Assembly (NCBI RefSeq): GCF_000737705.1
Contig: NZ_JPRH01000012.1
Coordinates: 62,001 to 126,000, forward strand
DNA length: 64,000 bases
DNA from: Chryseobacterium soli
GTDB taxonomy: Bacteria; Bacteroidota; Bacteroidia; Flavobacteriales; Weeksellaceae
Direction of reading: 5' to 3'
The translations under genes and the position numbers were made by a program. Of this stretch, positions 45,541 to 52,919 are shown piece after piece (the first letter of the stretch is position 1; each line of letters begins with the position of its first letter). Under the pieces are notes generated by a model that had not been told where the DNA came from, did not search any database, and saw only the letters and a list, made by a program, of their open reading frames with translations.

Positions 45541-46092
45541 ATGATCCCCCTTTTACTTATCATTATCGTTGCTGTCGGTCTGATTACTTTTTTAATCAAT
45601 ACCTACAACCGGCTGGTGATGCTGAAAAATAATTCTCAAAAAGCTTTTGCCAATATCGATGTGGTTTTGAAACAGCGAGCCGATGAAGTTCCTAATCTCG
45701 TAAGGACAGTAAAGGCAACCGCACTGAACGAAAACACAATTTTAAAAGAACTCGTATCGCTTCGATCTCAATATCTAAACACCAAAGAAAATAACGAAAA
45801 AATAAAAATTGCTGATAGTATTGACGGAAGGTTAAAATCTTTTATGATCACCGTAGAAAGTTATCCTGAAATAAAAGCCAGCCAGTCATTTCTCGAACTT
45901 CAGAAAAGACTGAGTGAACTGGAAGATATTATTGCAGACCGACGGGAATATTTCAACGATTCTATTAATCTGTATAACACCGGAATTGAAGTGTTCCCGG
46001 ATTTTATCTTTGCTAAAATGATGAATTACCGGAAAATGGAAATGCTGCAATTTTCTGATGCTGAAAAACAATATAACACCACCACATTATAA
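45541..46092 (+). CDS. LemA family protein
   Basis: A 183-residue protein with one N-terminal helix (MIPLLLIIIVAVGLITFLINTYNRLV) and a long four-helix soluble part. 'NSQKAFANIDVVLKQRADEVPNLV' and 'YPEIKASQSFLELQKRLSELEDIIADRREYFND' are unmistakable LemA signatures. LemA proteins sit in the membrane with the bulk on one side; their function is unknown, though they often accompany membrane-stress and GIDE-type proteins. It lies 15 bases after the GIDE-like gene and 2 bases before the next. Confidence 0.92.
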   Translation: MIPLLLIIIVAVGLITFLINTYNRLVMLKNNSQKAFANIDVVLKQRADEVPNLVRTVKATALNENTILKELVSLRSQYLNTKENNEKIKIADSIDGRLKSFMITVESYPEIKASQSFLELQKRLSELEDIIADRREYFNDSINLYNTGIEVFPDFIFAKMMNYRKMEMLQFSDAEKQYNTTTL

Positions 46093-46094
46093 TT

Positions 46095-46457
46095 ATGGAA
46101 ATAGACTTAGGTATTTTAGGCAGTTTCATTAATTCTAATTCTGAGAAGTTTTTCGGAAGCCTGGCCATTGGTTTCCCTGTTCTTACCATCGGACTGCTTG
46201 CACTTTACAGCGTTTTCAGGAAAGTATATTTTATTAAAAAAATTCTTCAGTTTATTATTCTCACCTTCGGTTTGTCGGTAATTGTTTTCATTCCTTTTGT
46301 TTTCTTCTCGGCATTTATTGATTTTGAAAAATTAAAACTGGCATTGATCTATTTCTCCATTCTGGTTTGTGTAACGGGTTTTACCTTATTCAATACAGAA
46401 GAATCCATAAATTTCTTAAAAGATCTTCCGAAATTAAAAGACAAACAAAAACGTTAA
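46095..46457 (+). CDS. Small membrane protein of the GIDE-LemA cassette
   Basis: A 120-residue protein with three hydrophobic helices ('FGSLAIGFPVLTIGLLALYS', 'ILQFIILTFGLSVIVFIPFVFF', 'KLALIYFSILVCVTGFTLF') and a basic C-terminus. No known family is recognised. Two bases separate it from lemA and ten from the next gene, which strongly implies co-transcription. Confidence 0.75.
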   Translation: MEIDLGILGSFINSNSEKFFGSLAIGFPVLTIGLLALYSVFRKVYFIKKILQFIILTFGLSVIVFIPFVFFSAFIDFEKLKLALIYFSILVCVTGFTLFNTEESINFLKDLPKLKDKQKR

Positions 46458-46467
46458 AAACAGAAAC

Positions 46468-47253
46468 ATGGGAAAATTTATCTTATTAACACCTCTCATT
46501 TTTACCCTGTTTATCCTCTTTATGAATTACAGGAGGAAATCCCAGCATGATGAGACGGTTTCACTCGCTTCTTTTATCTTTCCGGGAATTGTAGTCTATG
46601 CGATTTCGAGTTTATTTTTCGGATTGATAGCCATGATCTCTTCTCCGGTAATTTCCCTTCTGTCTGAACCTAAATATGAAGCCAAAGTTGTAGGTTATGA
46701 AACCATGGAATCCAGCGACAGTGATGAAACCAGAGTGGCGGTTGTTGAATTCAAAAATGATAAAAACCAACTGATTAAAAAACCTTTAAACTACGGAAGC
46801 AGTGATCCTGTAGACATGGGAAAAATAATAACCATTGGATATAAAGATGGAAATCAAAGTGTTACTAATTTAAGTTTCGGGACCCAGAAACTGATCATAT
46901 TCATGGTTGCTCTTTTTCTTTTTGTATTGGGACTTGCCATGACATGGATTCTATTATATTCTTTGGGAAAGGATTATTCTATTGTTTTCCGGATAGGTAT
47001 GGGTTTTGTCGGCTATCTGGTTTTTCCGGCCGCCATGCTGTTTTTCATCGGAGCAATGTCCTGGGCGATCTGGGAATATTTTCAAGGAAAAAGAAATGAC
47101 ATGCCAATCTGGGCATTGGGAATCTGTAGTCTTTTTGTAACACTCCTTATTCCGGCTTTCTTAGGATATATGAAAATGCTTTTTTCTAAAGAAAAGCGCA
47201 TCATTAAATCATCCAAAAAAATTTCCAAATTCAAAAAAACAGATCTTAGGTAA
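46468..47253 (+). CDS. Membrane protein with DUF3592-like extramembrane domain
   Basis: A 261-residue protein. Two N-terminal helices are followed by a beta-rich domain (about residues 68-130, 'YEAKVVGYETMESSDSDETRVAVVEF') with the layout of DUF3592: a sheet between membrane helices, with a paired 'IGYKDGN' strand. Three more helices and a basic tail complete it. The function is unknown. It ends the cassette; the XRE regulator starts 100 bases downstream. Confidence 0.72.
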   Translation: MGKFILLTPLIFTLFILFMNYRRKSQHDETVSLASFIFPGIVVYAISSLFFGLIAMISSPVISLLSEPKYEAKVVGYETMESSDSDETRVAVVEFKNDKNQLIKKPLNYGSSDPVDMGKIITIGYKDGNQSVTNLSFGTQKLIIFMVALFLFVLGLAMTWILLYSLGKDYSIVFRIGMGFVGYLVFPAAMLFFIGAMSWAIWEYFQGKRNDMPIWALGICSLFVTLLIPAFLGYMKMLFSKEKRIIKSSKKISKFKKTDLR

Positions 47254-47296
47254 TTATTTAAGATAAAAGTCCTGGTGCATATTTTTTGAATTTTTA

Positions 47297-47338
47297 TTGT
47301 ACAAGTGTTGTACACATTGCGGTTTTTTTCCATTTTTG
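47297..47338 (+). promoter_or_regulatory. Operator-like repeat over the promoter of the XRE gene
   Basis: TTGTACAA (47297-47304, self-complementary) and TTGTACAC (47308-47315) are spaced by 11 bases, about one helical turn. The TTG at 47308-47310 is 20 bases from CATTTTTG (47331-47338, one mismatch to TAnnTTTG), so the second repeat lies on the -33 element. Confidence 0.55.
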
Positions 47339-47352
47339 TATAAAATACGGAT

Positions 47353-47733
47353 ATGCAAAAAGAAAAATTACGTTTATTAAGAAAGAGAAAGGGATATACA
47401 CAGCAGCAGATCGCTGATATTATCGCGACTGACGTATCCAATTACAGCAGAAAAGAAAGTGGAGATGTAAGGATTATCCATGATGAATGGGAAAAAATCG
47501 CACGTTTTCTGGATGTTTCAATGGAAGAGATTTATGAAGATGAAGATGCTAAAGTGGTCGTTAACAATGATCATCCAGTTTATAATGACAACTCTTCGGG
47601 TGGAAATATTAATAATCAATTCAACAGCATTCCAGGTTCTATTATTGAAAATCTTCAGGGATATATTGCTTTATTAAAAGAAGAAAATGAGCGATTGAAG
47701 GAGGAATTGAAAAGCCCGACCAGAAAAAGATAA
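47353..47733 (+). CDS. XRE family helix-turn-helix regulator
   Basis: A 126-residue protein. The N-terminal XRE domain (about residues 4-62) contains 'RLLRKRKGYTQQQIADIIATDVSNYSRKESG'. After a Asn/Gly/Ser-rich linker (about 75-95) comes a C-terminal helix, 'LQGYIALLKEENERLKEEL', that looks like a short coiled coil for dimerisation. The adjacent TTGTACA repeats make autorepression likely. It sits directly after the GIDE-LemA cassette with a promoter of its own. Confidence 0.88.
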   Translation: MQKEKLRLLRKRKGYTQQQIADIIATDVSNYSRKESGDVRIIHDEWEKIARFLDVSMEEIYEDEDAKVVVNNDHPVYNDNSSGGNINNQFNSIPGSIIENLQGYIALLKEENERLKEELKSPTRKR

Positions 47734-47803
47734 TTTTGATATTTAATATCTGATTTAAAAGCTTTACACATTTTTGTAACCTATTCGGTTTACAGCTTAA
47801 TAA

Positions 47804-47843
47804 ATAAAAAAGATTCCAGCGGCTTCGCCGCTGGAATCTTTTT
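47804..47843 (+). terminator. Terminator after the XRE gene
   Basis: AAAAAAGATTCCAGCGGC-ttc-GCCGCTGGAATCTTTTTT is an 18-base perfect stem. It is effective on either strand. Confidence 0.9.
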
Positions 47844-47867
47844 TATTTATTAACTTTTTTCTACTAT

Positions 47868-47964
47868 GCGGACAAAATCTGCCTAATCTGTATGATCTGC
47901 GAGCGTCTGAAAAATTGCGTAATATTTAGGATTCATCTGTGTGAATCTGTGAAATCTGTGGTTG
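47868..47964 (-). repeat. Degenerate dispersed repeat units
   Basis: On the minus strand the stretch reads CGCTCGCAGATCATACAGATT and, further upstream, CCACAGATTTCACAGATTC. Both belong to the 'CGCAGATTnnGCAGATT / CACAGATT' family seen at several other places in this window. Confidence 0.5.
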
Positions 47965-48023
47965 TAAAAATTTAAACCACAAAGTCACAAAATTTTTTCA
48001 AACACATAAGTTTTTATCTTAAA

Positions 48024-48320
48024 CTAAATTTCTTCCAGTGCGTTCCAGAATAGTTTTTTAAAGTCTTTTATCCTCAAATTTTCAACTGTAATTCCTTCTG
48101 CTTCCAGTCTCGGCTGAAATTCAGGAACAGATAGGACGCCTGAAGCTGATATCACCCGATGGGCAGGAACATCTTCGGGGCACCCTCCCATTGCTTTTCC
48201 TACATGACGTGAATGGTTGGGATAACCTACCGCTTTTGCTATAGCTCCATAACTTGAAACCCGGCCTTTCGGGATCAGCTTTGTAATTTCATATACCTGC
48301 TGTTTGAATATTTCGTTCAT
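48024..48320 (-). CDS. Alkyltransferase-like protein (MGMT family, active-site Cys replaced)
   Basis: A 98-residue protein consisting only of the methylated-DNA-protein cysteine methyltransferase DNA-binding domain. 'YEITKLIPKGRVSSYGAIAKAVG' and 'HSRHVGKAMGGCP' are typical, but the acceptor motif PCHR is PAHR (residues 52-55), so it cannot accept an alkyl group. Such proteins (ATL type) bind O6-alkylguanine and flag it for nucleotide-excision repair; that role is inferred here. It is monocistronic. Confidence 0.88.
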   Translation of the reverse strand: MNEIFKQQVYEITKLIPKGRVSSYGAIAKAVGYPNHSRHVGKAMGGCPEDVPAHRVISASGVLSVPEFQPRLEAEGITVENLRIKDFKKLFWNALEEI

Positions 48321-48408
48321 ATAAGTTTATATTTTGTATTTATAATGATTTTGCATCATTTTTGGAGTACAATTATTTCAATGATGTTTCACATTACCCT
48401 ATAAAGTT

Positions 48409-48555
48409 ATGAAAAAATCATTTTTCAGGATGCTGAACAGCGTTAATAAAATGCTTCTTCCTAAATTAAGCAATAAAGATCCCAATACACTCACCAAAAT
48501 TCAAAAGGGAATTCTTGCCTACCGGTATTTCGTTCTGGTACATTCTCTTGACTAA
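48409..48555 (+). CDS. 48-residue basic conserved-looking protein
   Basis: Reading from ATG at 48409 gives 48 residues starting MKKSFFRMLNSVNKMLLPKL and ending FVLVHSLD before TAA. It is basic, amphipathic and has no signal or membrane helix. From memory, flavobacteria carry similar small genes of unknown function, sometimes mislabelled as SsrA-binding protein; this cannot be checked here. No strong ribosome-binding site is visible, as is normal in Bacteroidota. A GC-rich structured block begins only a few bases after its stop. Confidence 0.68.
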   Translation: MKKSFFRMLNSVNKMLLPKLSNKDPNTLTKIQKGILAYRYFVLVHSLD

Positions 48556-48561
48556 TATTGC

Positions 48562-48705
48562 GTGAGGGATATGGAGGGTGCGAGCGAAGCAAGCAGTATC
48601 CTGTGACGGACTGAGCACAGGCAGGATACCGGAACGAAGTGGAACCCGGAGCAGCCCGACCCTGGCGAAGGATATGGTATGGAAAGGGGCACGCCCCAAT
48701 GATCT
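48562..48705. repeat. GC-rich, hairpin-containing intergenic block
   Basis: This stretch is far richer in G and C than its surroundings and does not read as a gene. It contains GTATCCTGTG paired with CACAGGCAGGATAC and a terminal GGGGCACGCCCC. It looks like a repetitive extragenic palindrome or a structured RNA. It is followed directly by a 'CTCTCGCAGATTGAG' repeat (48711-48725). Confidence 0.5.
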
Positions 48706-48707
48706 GT

Positions 48708-48740
48708 TTTCTCTCGCAGATTGAGCTGATAAAGCAGATT
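48708..48740 (+). repeat. Dispersed repeat CTCTCGCAGATT, unit 3
   Basis: TTTCTCTCGCAGATTGAGCT followed by GATAAAGCAGATT directly follows the GC-rich block at 48562-48705. Confidence 0.6.
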
Positions 48741-48759
48741 CTGCAATCAATGCGAATAA

Positions 48760-48790
48760 AAAAACGCTCCAACAGGTTGAAGCGTTTTTC
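48760..48790. terminator. Terminator between small ORF and deoxyhypusine-synthase-like gene
   Basis: AAAACGCTCCAAC-agg-TTGAAGCGTTTTT forms a stem with one C-A mismatch, with A and T runs on its two sides. Confidence 0.6.
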
Positions 48791-48840
48791 TTATTTAAAC
48801 GGCAAACATCAATATACTGAGGCTTACCAAGTTGTATTAA

Positions 48841-49815
48841 TTAAGAATTCTCTAAAATATAAGAGAACATTAATGGCGCACAGATGGTAGCATCACTTTC
48901 AACGATGAATTTCGGTGTAGTGATGTCCAGTTTACCCCATGTAATTTTTTCGTTTGGAACTGCTCCTGAATAAGAACCGTAAGACGTTGTAGAATCTGAG
49001 ATCTGACAGAAATAAGACCAGAAAGGAATGTCATGCATTTCCATATCCTGATATAACATCGGCACTACACAAATTGGGAAATCTCCTGCAATACCTCCAC
49101 CGATTTGGAAGAACCCAACTCCTTTACCTCCTGAATTTTTTGTATACCAGTCAGCCAGATACATCATATATTCGATCCCTGATTTCATTGTAGAAGCCTG
49201 AAGCTCTCCTTTGATACAGTATGAAGAAAAGATATTACCCATGGTAGAATCTTCCCATCCCGGAACTACAATCGGAAGGTTTTTCTCTGCTGCAGCAATC
49301 ATCCAAGAGTTTTCTCTAGGAATTTCATAATACTGCTCAAGAACTCCTGAAAGGATCATTTTGTACATATATTCATGCGGGAAATATCTTTCTCCCTTCG
49401 CTTCTGCATCTTTCCAGATTTCCACGATATGTTTCTGAAGTCTTCTGAAAGCTTCTTCTTCAGGAATACAGGTATCCGTTACTCTGTTTAATCCTCTTTC
49501 CAACAGATCCCACTCCTGCTGAGGCGTAAGGTCTCTGTAATCAGGAACTCTCTCGTAGTGAGAATGTGCCACAAGGTTCATTAAATCTTCTTCAAGGTTG
49601 GCTCCTGTACAAGAGATAAAATCTACTTTACCCTGACGGATCATTTCAGCAAGGATCTTCCCTAATTCAGCAGTAGACATCGCTCCTGCCAGCGTGATCA
49701 TCATTTTCCCTCCGTCTTTAAGATGGGCAACATATCCTTTAGATGCATCCACCAAAGCCGCTGCATTGAAGTGCAGATAATATTTTTCTATAAATTCAGT
49801 AATCGGTTTGCTCAT
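48841..49815 (-). CDS. Deoxyhypusine synthase family protein
   Basis: A 324-residue NAD-dependent enzyme of the deoxyhypusine/homospermidine synthase family. 'GGGIAGDFPICVVPML' and 'SYSGAVPNEKITWGKLD' match the family's NAD- and spermidine-binding regions, and Lys295 in 'TWGKL' corresponds to the catalytic lysine that forms the enzyme-aminobutyl intermediate. Bacteria lack eIF5A, the normal substrate, so the real product is more likely a polyamine such as homospermidine or an unidentified modified protein. A promoter (TTG-N21-TATCTTTG, 49861-49830) lies just upstream. Confidence 0.88.
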   Translation of the reverse strand: MSKPITEFIEKYYLHFNAAALVDASKGYVAHLKDGGKMMITLAGAMSTAELGKILAEMIRQGKVDFISCTGANLEEDLMNLVAHSHYERVPDYRDLTPQQEWDLLERGLNRVTDTCIPEEEAFRRLQKHIVEIWKDAEAKGERYFPHEYMYKMILSGVLEQYYEIPRENSWMIAAAEKNLPIVVPGWEDSTMGNIFSSYCIKGELQASTMKSGIEYMMYLADWYTKNSGGKGVGFFQIGGGIAGDFPICVVPMLYQDMEMHDIPFWSYFCQISDSTTSYGSYSGAVPNEKITWGKLDITTPKFIVESDATICAPLMFSYILENS

Positions 49816-49829
49816 TATTTTGATTTTTG

Positions 49830-49861
49830 CAAAGATAAAACTTAAAAACGGAATGTAGCAA
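49830..49861 (-). promoter_or_regulatory. Promoter of the deoxyhypusine-synthase-like gene
   Basis: TTG (49861-49859), 21 bases, TATCTTTG (49837-49830) on the minus strand; it overlaps the end of the upstream barrel gene and gives a leader of under 10 bases. Confidence 0.5.
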
Positions 49862-50486
49862 CCGCACTCAAAGAAACTCTGGTTAAGCCCTCTTTTTCAT
49901 CGTCAGGAAAATCATAAGTCATTCCATTATACGTCATTTTAGACAGTGTTCCTGCGGTAAAACCAAACTTCGGACCTATGAGAAACTGTTTGGCAACCTG
50001 GTATTGGTACCCGAAATCAGCTTCCAGACCAAGAGTAGAGCCCTTTCCTTCTATGTTTCCTGTTGTGGTCTTGTACGTCATCACTCCAAGCCCTATATCA
50101 TAAAAAAGTTTATGTCTTGTAGGCTCATTAAAATTAGAAAACATAAGAGCCGGACCGAAAAAAGTAATTTTATCTTTAGTACTTACCGTTGCGGTAAAGA
50201 TCTGCCCGCTGTTATCCGAAAAAGATAATCTTCCATCGCTGGATGCACTGTAATTAGAGTATTTCACCCCTAATCCAAGCTGGGTATTAAGGTTATAATA
50301 AGCCGAAATATCAAAATTGACTCCTTTTTTCAGGCCTTTCAGATATTGTTTTTCCTGATAATTCAGTCCGGAAGGCATCTTAGCTGTTCTCCAGGCATAT
50401 CCTATAGAGGGTATTATTGAAATTTTCTGGGCTGAAAACATACAGGAAATCGAAAAAGCACTTAGTGCTATTAATTTTTTAATCAT
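49842..50486 (-). CDS. Outer-membrane beta-barrel protein
   Basis: A 214-residue protein with signal peptide (MIKKLIALSAFSISCMFSAQ) and about eight amphipathic strands ('GVNFDISAYYNLNTQLGLGVKYSNY', 'TLGLEADFGYQYQVAKQFLIGPKFGF') ending 'VSLSAVATFRF'. The ending in aromatic-x-Phe is the normal barrel C-terminus. No specific function is visible. It precedes the deoxyhypusine-synthase-like gene by 26 bases; the latter has its own promoter, so co-regulation is uncertain. Confidence 0.82.
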   Translation of the reverse strand: MIKKLIALSAFSISCMFSAQKISIIPSIGYAWRTAKMPSGLNYQEKQYLKGLKKGVNFDISAYYNLNTQLGLGVKYSNYSASSDGRLSFSDNSGQIFTATVSTKDKITFFGPALMFSNFNEPTRHKLFYDIGLGVMTYKTTTGNIEGKGSTLGLEADFGYQYQVAKQFLIGPKFGFTAGTLSKMTYNGMTYDFPDDEKEGLTRVSLSAVATFRF

Positions 50487-50502
50487 GGTTTACGAATTTT
50501 GG

Positions 50503-50531
50503 CAAAAATAGTATTTTCAATGACATTTCAA
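50503..50531 (-). promoter_or_regulatory. Promoter of the barrel protein gene
   Basis: TTG (50531-50529), 18 bases and TATTTTTG (50510-50503) on the minus strand, about 17 bases before the ATG. Confidence 0.55.
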
Positions 50532-50635
50532 AACTTGAAGTGCTTGTTTTCTCTTCTATCAGGCACTTTTTTCCCTCTGAAATAAAAAGTACAGCTTATT
50601 TCTAAACTGTACTTTGATTATTTCTGTATTAAATT

Positions 50636-51016
50636 CTAACCTTTCCAGGGTTCTACTTTTAGAATTTCAATTTTCCGTTCTCCATCTTTAAAAGGCCAAT
50701 CGATAATATCACCGACTTTATAGCCTACCACGGCAAGGGCAATTTCAGAAAATATAGAATGTTTATTTTTCTTTGGTTTTGCCTTCACTGATGACACAAA
50801 AATGTATTCGTTTTCGAGGTTCTGCGTATGGTCTTTGAGCGTTACTTTTCTATCCACAGTGACTACATCAGCAGGAAGATCTCTTCTCCGCACCTGTTTT
50901 GCTTTTCTCAGTTCTTCTGCAAGCCTCTTTTCTTCCCCAACGCTGACTTTTTTCCGTCTAAGGGTATCTTTTATAGCGTCATATATTCCGGTGGTTACAA
51001 TAATATTACTGGTCAT
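50636..51016 (-). CDS. GreA/GreB-like transcription factor with shortened coiled coil
   Basis: A 126-residue protein from the ATG at 51016 (a longer frame to 51055 is open but adds no family-like residues). The C-terminal part ('SIFSEIALAVVGYKVGDIIDWPF') matches the FKBP-like GreA/GreB domain. The N-terminal coiled coil is only about 35 residues ('GEEKRLAEELRKAKQVRRRDLP') and lacks the acidic tip that stimulates RNA cleavage. It may be an Rnk-type anti-factor or a polymerase-binding competitor rather than a true Gre factor; this is inference. Confidence 0.75.
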   Translation of the reverse strand: MTSNIIVTTGIYDAIKDTLRRKKVSVGEEKRLAEELRKAKQVRRRDLPADVVTVDRKVTLKDHTQNLENEYIFVSSVKAKPKKNKHSIFSEIALAVVGYKVGDIIDWPFKDGERKIEILKVEPWKG

Positions 51017-51350
51017 TTTTTTAATTTTAAGATGAATAAGCTGCAGCCATTCCAATGATCCAATGTAGCGATACAGACATACGCCAGCATTTCCGCTATG
51101 GAAAACTGCAAAACAATAAGTAAAAATATTAATTTGGAATACTCCCTGCCTTGGATCCTGACAGGGCTTAATTAATGAAGTCTTTGGAACTTTTCAGAAA
51201 AGAATCGGTATGCAAATAAAGCAACGACAACAAAAACCCTGAGAAACGGCTTTTTGCAGATAAAGAGATAAGTGTTGTCATAAGATTGTTACTTTAATTT
51301 TGAAGCAAGATAGCAAATAAGCGGCTAGAAAGCAAATGTTTAGGGTTTCA
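51017..51350. other. Intergenic region between Gre-like and arfB genes
   Basis: About 330 bases with no confident gene. On the minus strand a reading frame ending near 51176 encodes a hydrophobic, coding-like stretch (LRVFVVVALFAYRFFSEKF) but has no start codon, so it is either a decayed fragment or chance. No strong hairpin or promoter is visible. Confidence 0.4.
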
Positions 51351-51743
51351 TTACATCTTAAACTTTCTGTTTTCCTTTTTCTCGGAGAGTTTCTTTTTGG
51401 TATTCAATCTTTTTTCTTTTTTGGCTCTGGATGGTTTTGTAGCAATTCTTGTTTTGGGAATAATCAGGGATTTGGCGACTATTTCAAGAATCTTTTCAAT
51501 GGCTTTATTTTTATTCATTAACTGGGTTCTGCTTTCAGAAACCGTTAAAAAAAGAAAACCTTCAGCATTGATTCTGTTTTTTAATTTGGTTTGAATTAAT
51601 TCCTTTTGTCTGTCATTGAAAAATTCAGATTCTGCGACTTTCCAAAGTACGGTTACGGAAGTTTCCACTTTATTCACATTCTGTCCTCCCGCTCCGCTGC
51701 TTCGGGAAGTTTTGAAACTGAGTTCTTTTGAAAAGTCTTTCAT
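51351..51743 (-). CDS. arfB: Alternative ribosome-rescue factor ArfB
   Basis: A 130-residue peptidyl-tRNA hydrolase that frees ribosomes stalled at mRNA ends. The catalytic 'SSGAGGQNVNKVETSV' (GGQ motif) is near residue 18 and the basic C-terminal tail ('KPSRAKKEKRLNTKKKLSEKKENRKFKM') fits the family, where it enters the empty mRNA channel. The lack of codon-recognition domains separates it from RF1/RF2. It follows menE in the minus-strand direction. Confidence 0.92.
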   Translation of the reverse strand: MKDFSKELSFKTSRSSGAGGQNVNKVETSVTVLWKVAESEFFNDRQKELIQTKLKNRINAEGFLFLTVSESRTQLMNKNKAIEKILEIVAKSLIIPKTRIATKPSRAKKEKRLNTKKKLSEKKENRKFKM

Positions 51744-51785
51744 TTTTTATAGTTGAGAGTAAAAATTCAGGATTCACAAAGAAAG

Positions 51786-52820
51786 CTACATACTTTGTTC
51801 AATGGCTGTACGCAGTTCGATTCTATTGATTTTACCATTCGGTGTTCTCGGTATTTTTTCGATAAAGATAATTTCTTTTGGCTTGTGAAATTTTTTTTCA
51901 AAGGGAATTTCCATTATTTTTTTTGTGATCTCTTCAGATTCCTTCCCTTCGATCACCAATACTAATTTCTGTCCCAGAAGTTCATCCTGTATTCCTATGA
52001 AAACAGCTTCATTGGAAATTTCTTTTTTCACTAATGCTTCAAGTTCTTCTGGGAAAATTTTTGCGCCTCCCGAATTGATGACATTATCCAAACGTCCCAA
52101 AAACCTGAACTTATTTCCCTCTTTAATTTCAACTAAATCATTAGTCTGCAGTACTTCAGCATTTACATTGGGAGCAAAAATCCTTAAACAGCCTCTTTCA
52201 TCTTTGGAAATTTCAACATTCTCAAAAATAGTAAAATAGTCTTCAGCCTGGGGCATTAATTGTTTTAAGGCAATATGGGAAAGCGTTTCAGACATTCCGT
52301 ACGTTTCAAAAATGAAATTAGTGGTCGCTTTTTGTTCTTTATTTTTTAAAAGTTTAGCTTTCAGGTTTTCTGATACTCCTGCACCGCCAATAATCAGGTT
52401 TTTAATCAAATGAATTTTGTCCAGTGAATTCTCCACCTGCAAAGGAGTCATTGCACAAAAGTCTATTTGAGTGTCTAAATCGGCAATGGGTTTTACAGAA
52501 GGATCTGCAACGGTCAGTTGTAATTTTCTTACCAGAGACCTTACCACCATCATTTTCCCGGAAATATATTCGATGGGCAGACAGATCAATGCAGTATCTC
52601 CTTCTTTTAATCCTAAAAAATTGCAGGTCATTTCTGCAGAATTGATCATGTTCTTTTTTTGAATGGCAAAAATTTTAGGTGTCCCCGTAGACCCCGAAGT
52701 CTGCACGTTGACCGTTTCCTGTTTTGAAAACCATTCTTCTAAAAAAAATATGATTTTTTTTTCAAATTCAGTTTTGAAGGATAATTTATTAGTATTGAGA
52801 TTCTTAAAGTTTATCAGCAT
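51786..52820 (-). CDS. menE: o-Succinylbenzoate--CoA ligase (short form)
   Basis: A 344-residue AMP-forming ligase. 'QTSGSTGTPKIFAIQ' is the P-loop, 'FIFETYGMSETLSHIAL' the adenylate-binding region and 'GRLDNVINSGGAKIFPEELE' with 'PRTPNGKINR' the C-terminal domain with the catalytic Lys. It is about 100 residues shorter than E. coli MenE, as usual in Bacteroidota, whose enzymes lack part of the N-terminal region. It would supply menaquinone biosynthesis, consistent with a respiration based on menaquinone. Other men genes are not in this window. Confidence 0.88.
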   Translation of the reverse strand: MLINFKNLNTNKLSFKTEFEKKIIFFLEEWFSKQETVNVQTSGSTGTPKIFAIQKKNMINSAEMTCNFLGLKEGDTALICLPIEYISGKMMVVRSLVRKLQLTVADPSVKPIADLDTQIDFCAMTPLQVENSLDKIHLIKNLIIGGAGVSENLKAKLLKNKEQKATTNFIFETYGMSETLSHIALKQLMPQAEDYFTIFENVEISKDERGCLRIFAPNVNAEVLQTNDLVEIKEGNKFRFLGRLDNVINSGGAKIFPEELEALVKKEISNEAVFIGIQDELLGQKLVLVIEGKESEEITKKIMEIPFEKKFHKPKEIIFIEKIPRTPNGKINRIELRTAIEQSM

Positions 52821-52872
52821 GTTTATCTTCTCTAAATGACGAAGTAAATTTAAAAAAAACTTTAAAAAGTTC

Positions 52873-52902
52873 TTGTATCTAAAGAAAAAAGCTATAAATT
52901 TG
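52873..52902 (+). promoter_or_regulatory. Promoter of tRNA-Gln copy 1
   Basis: TTG at 52873-52875, 19 bases, TAAATTTG at 52895-52902; the tRNA begins 18 bases later. Confidence 0.7.
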
Positions 52903-52919
52903 CATCACCAAAATAACAC

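Noticed and set aside
51176..51290. Hydrophobic coding-like stretch on the minus strand between the Gre-like and arfB genes
   Set aside because: The frame has no ATG, GTG or TTG at its upstream end and is preceded by a stop; it may be a fragment or chance.
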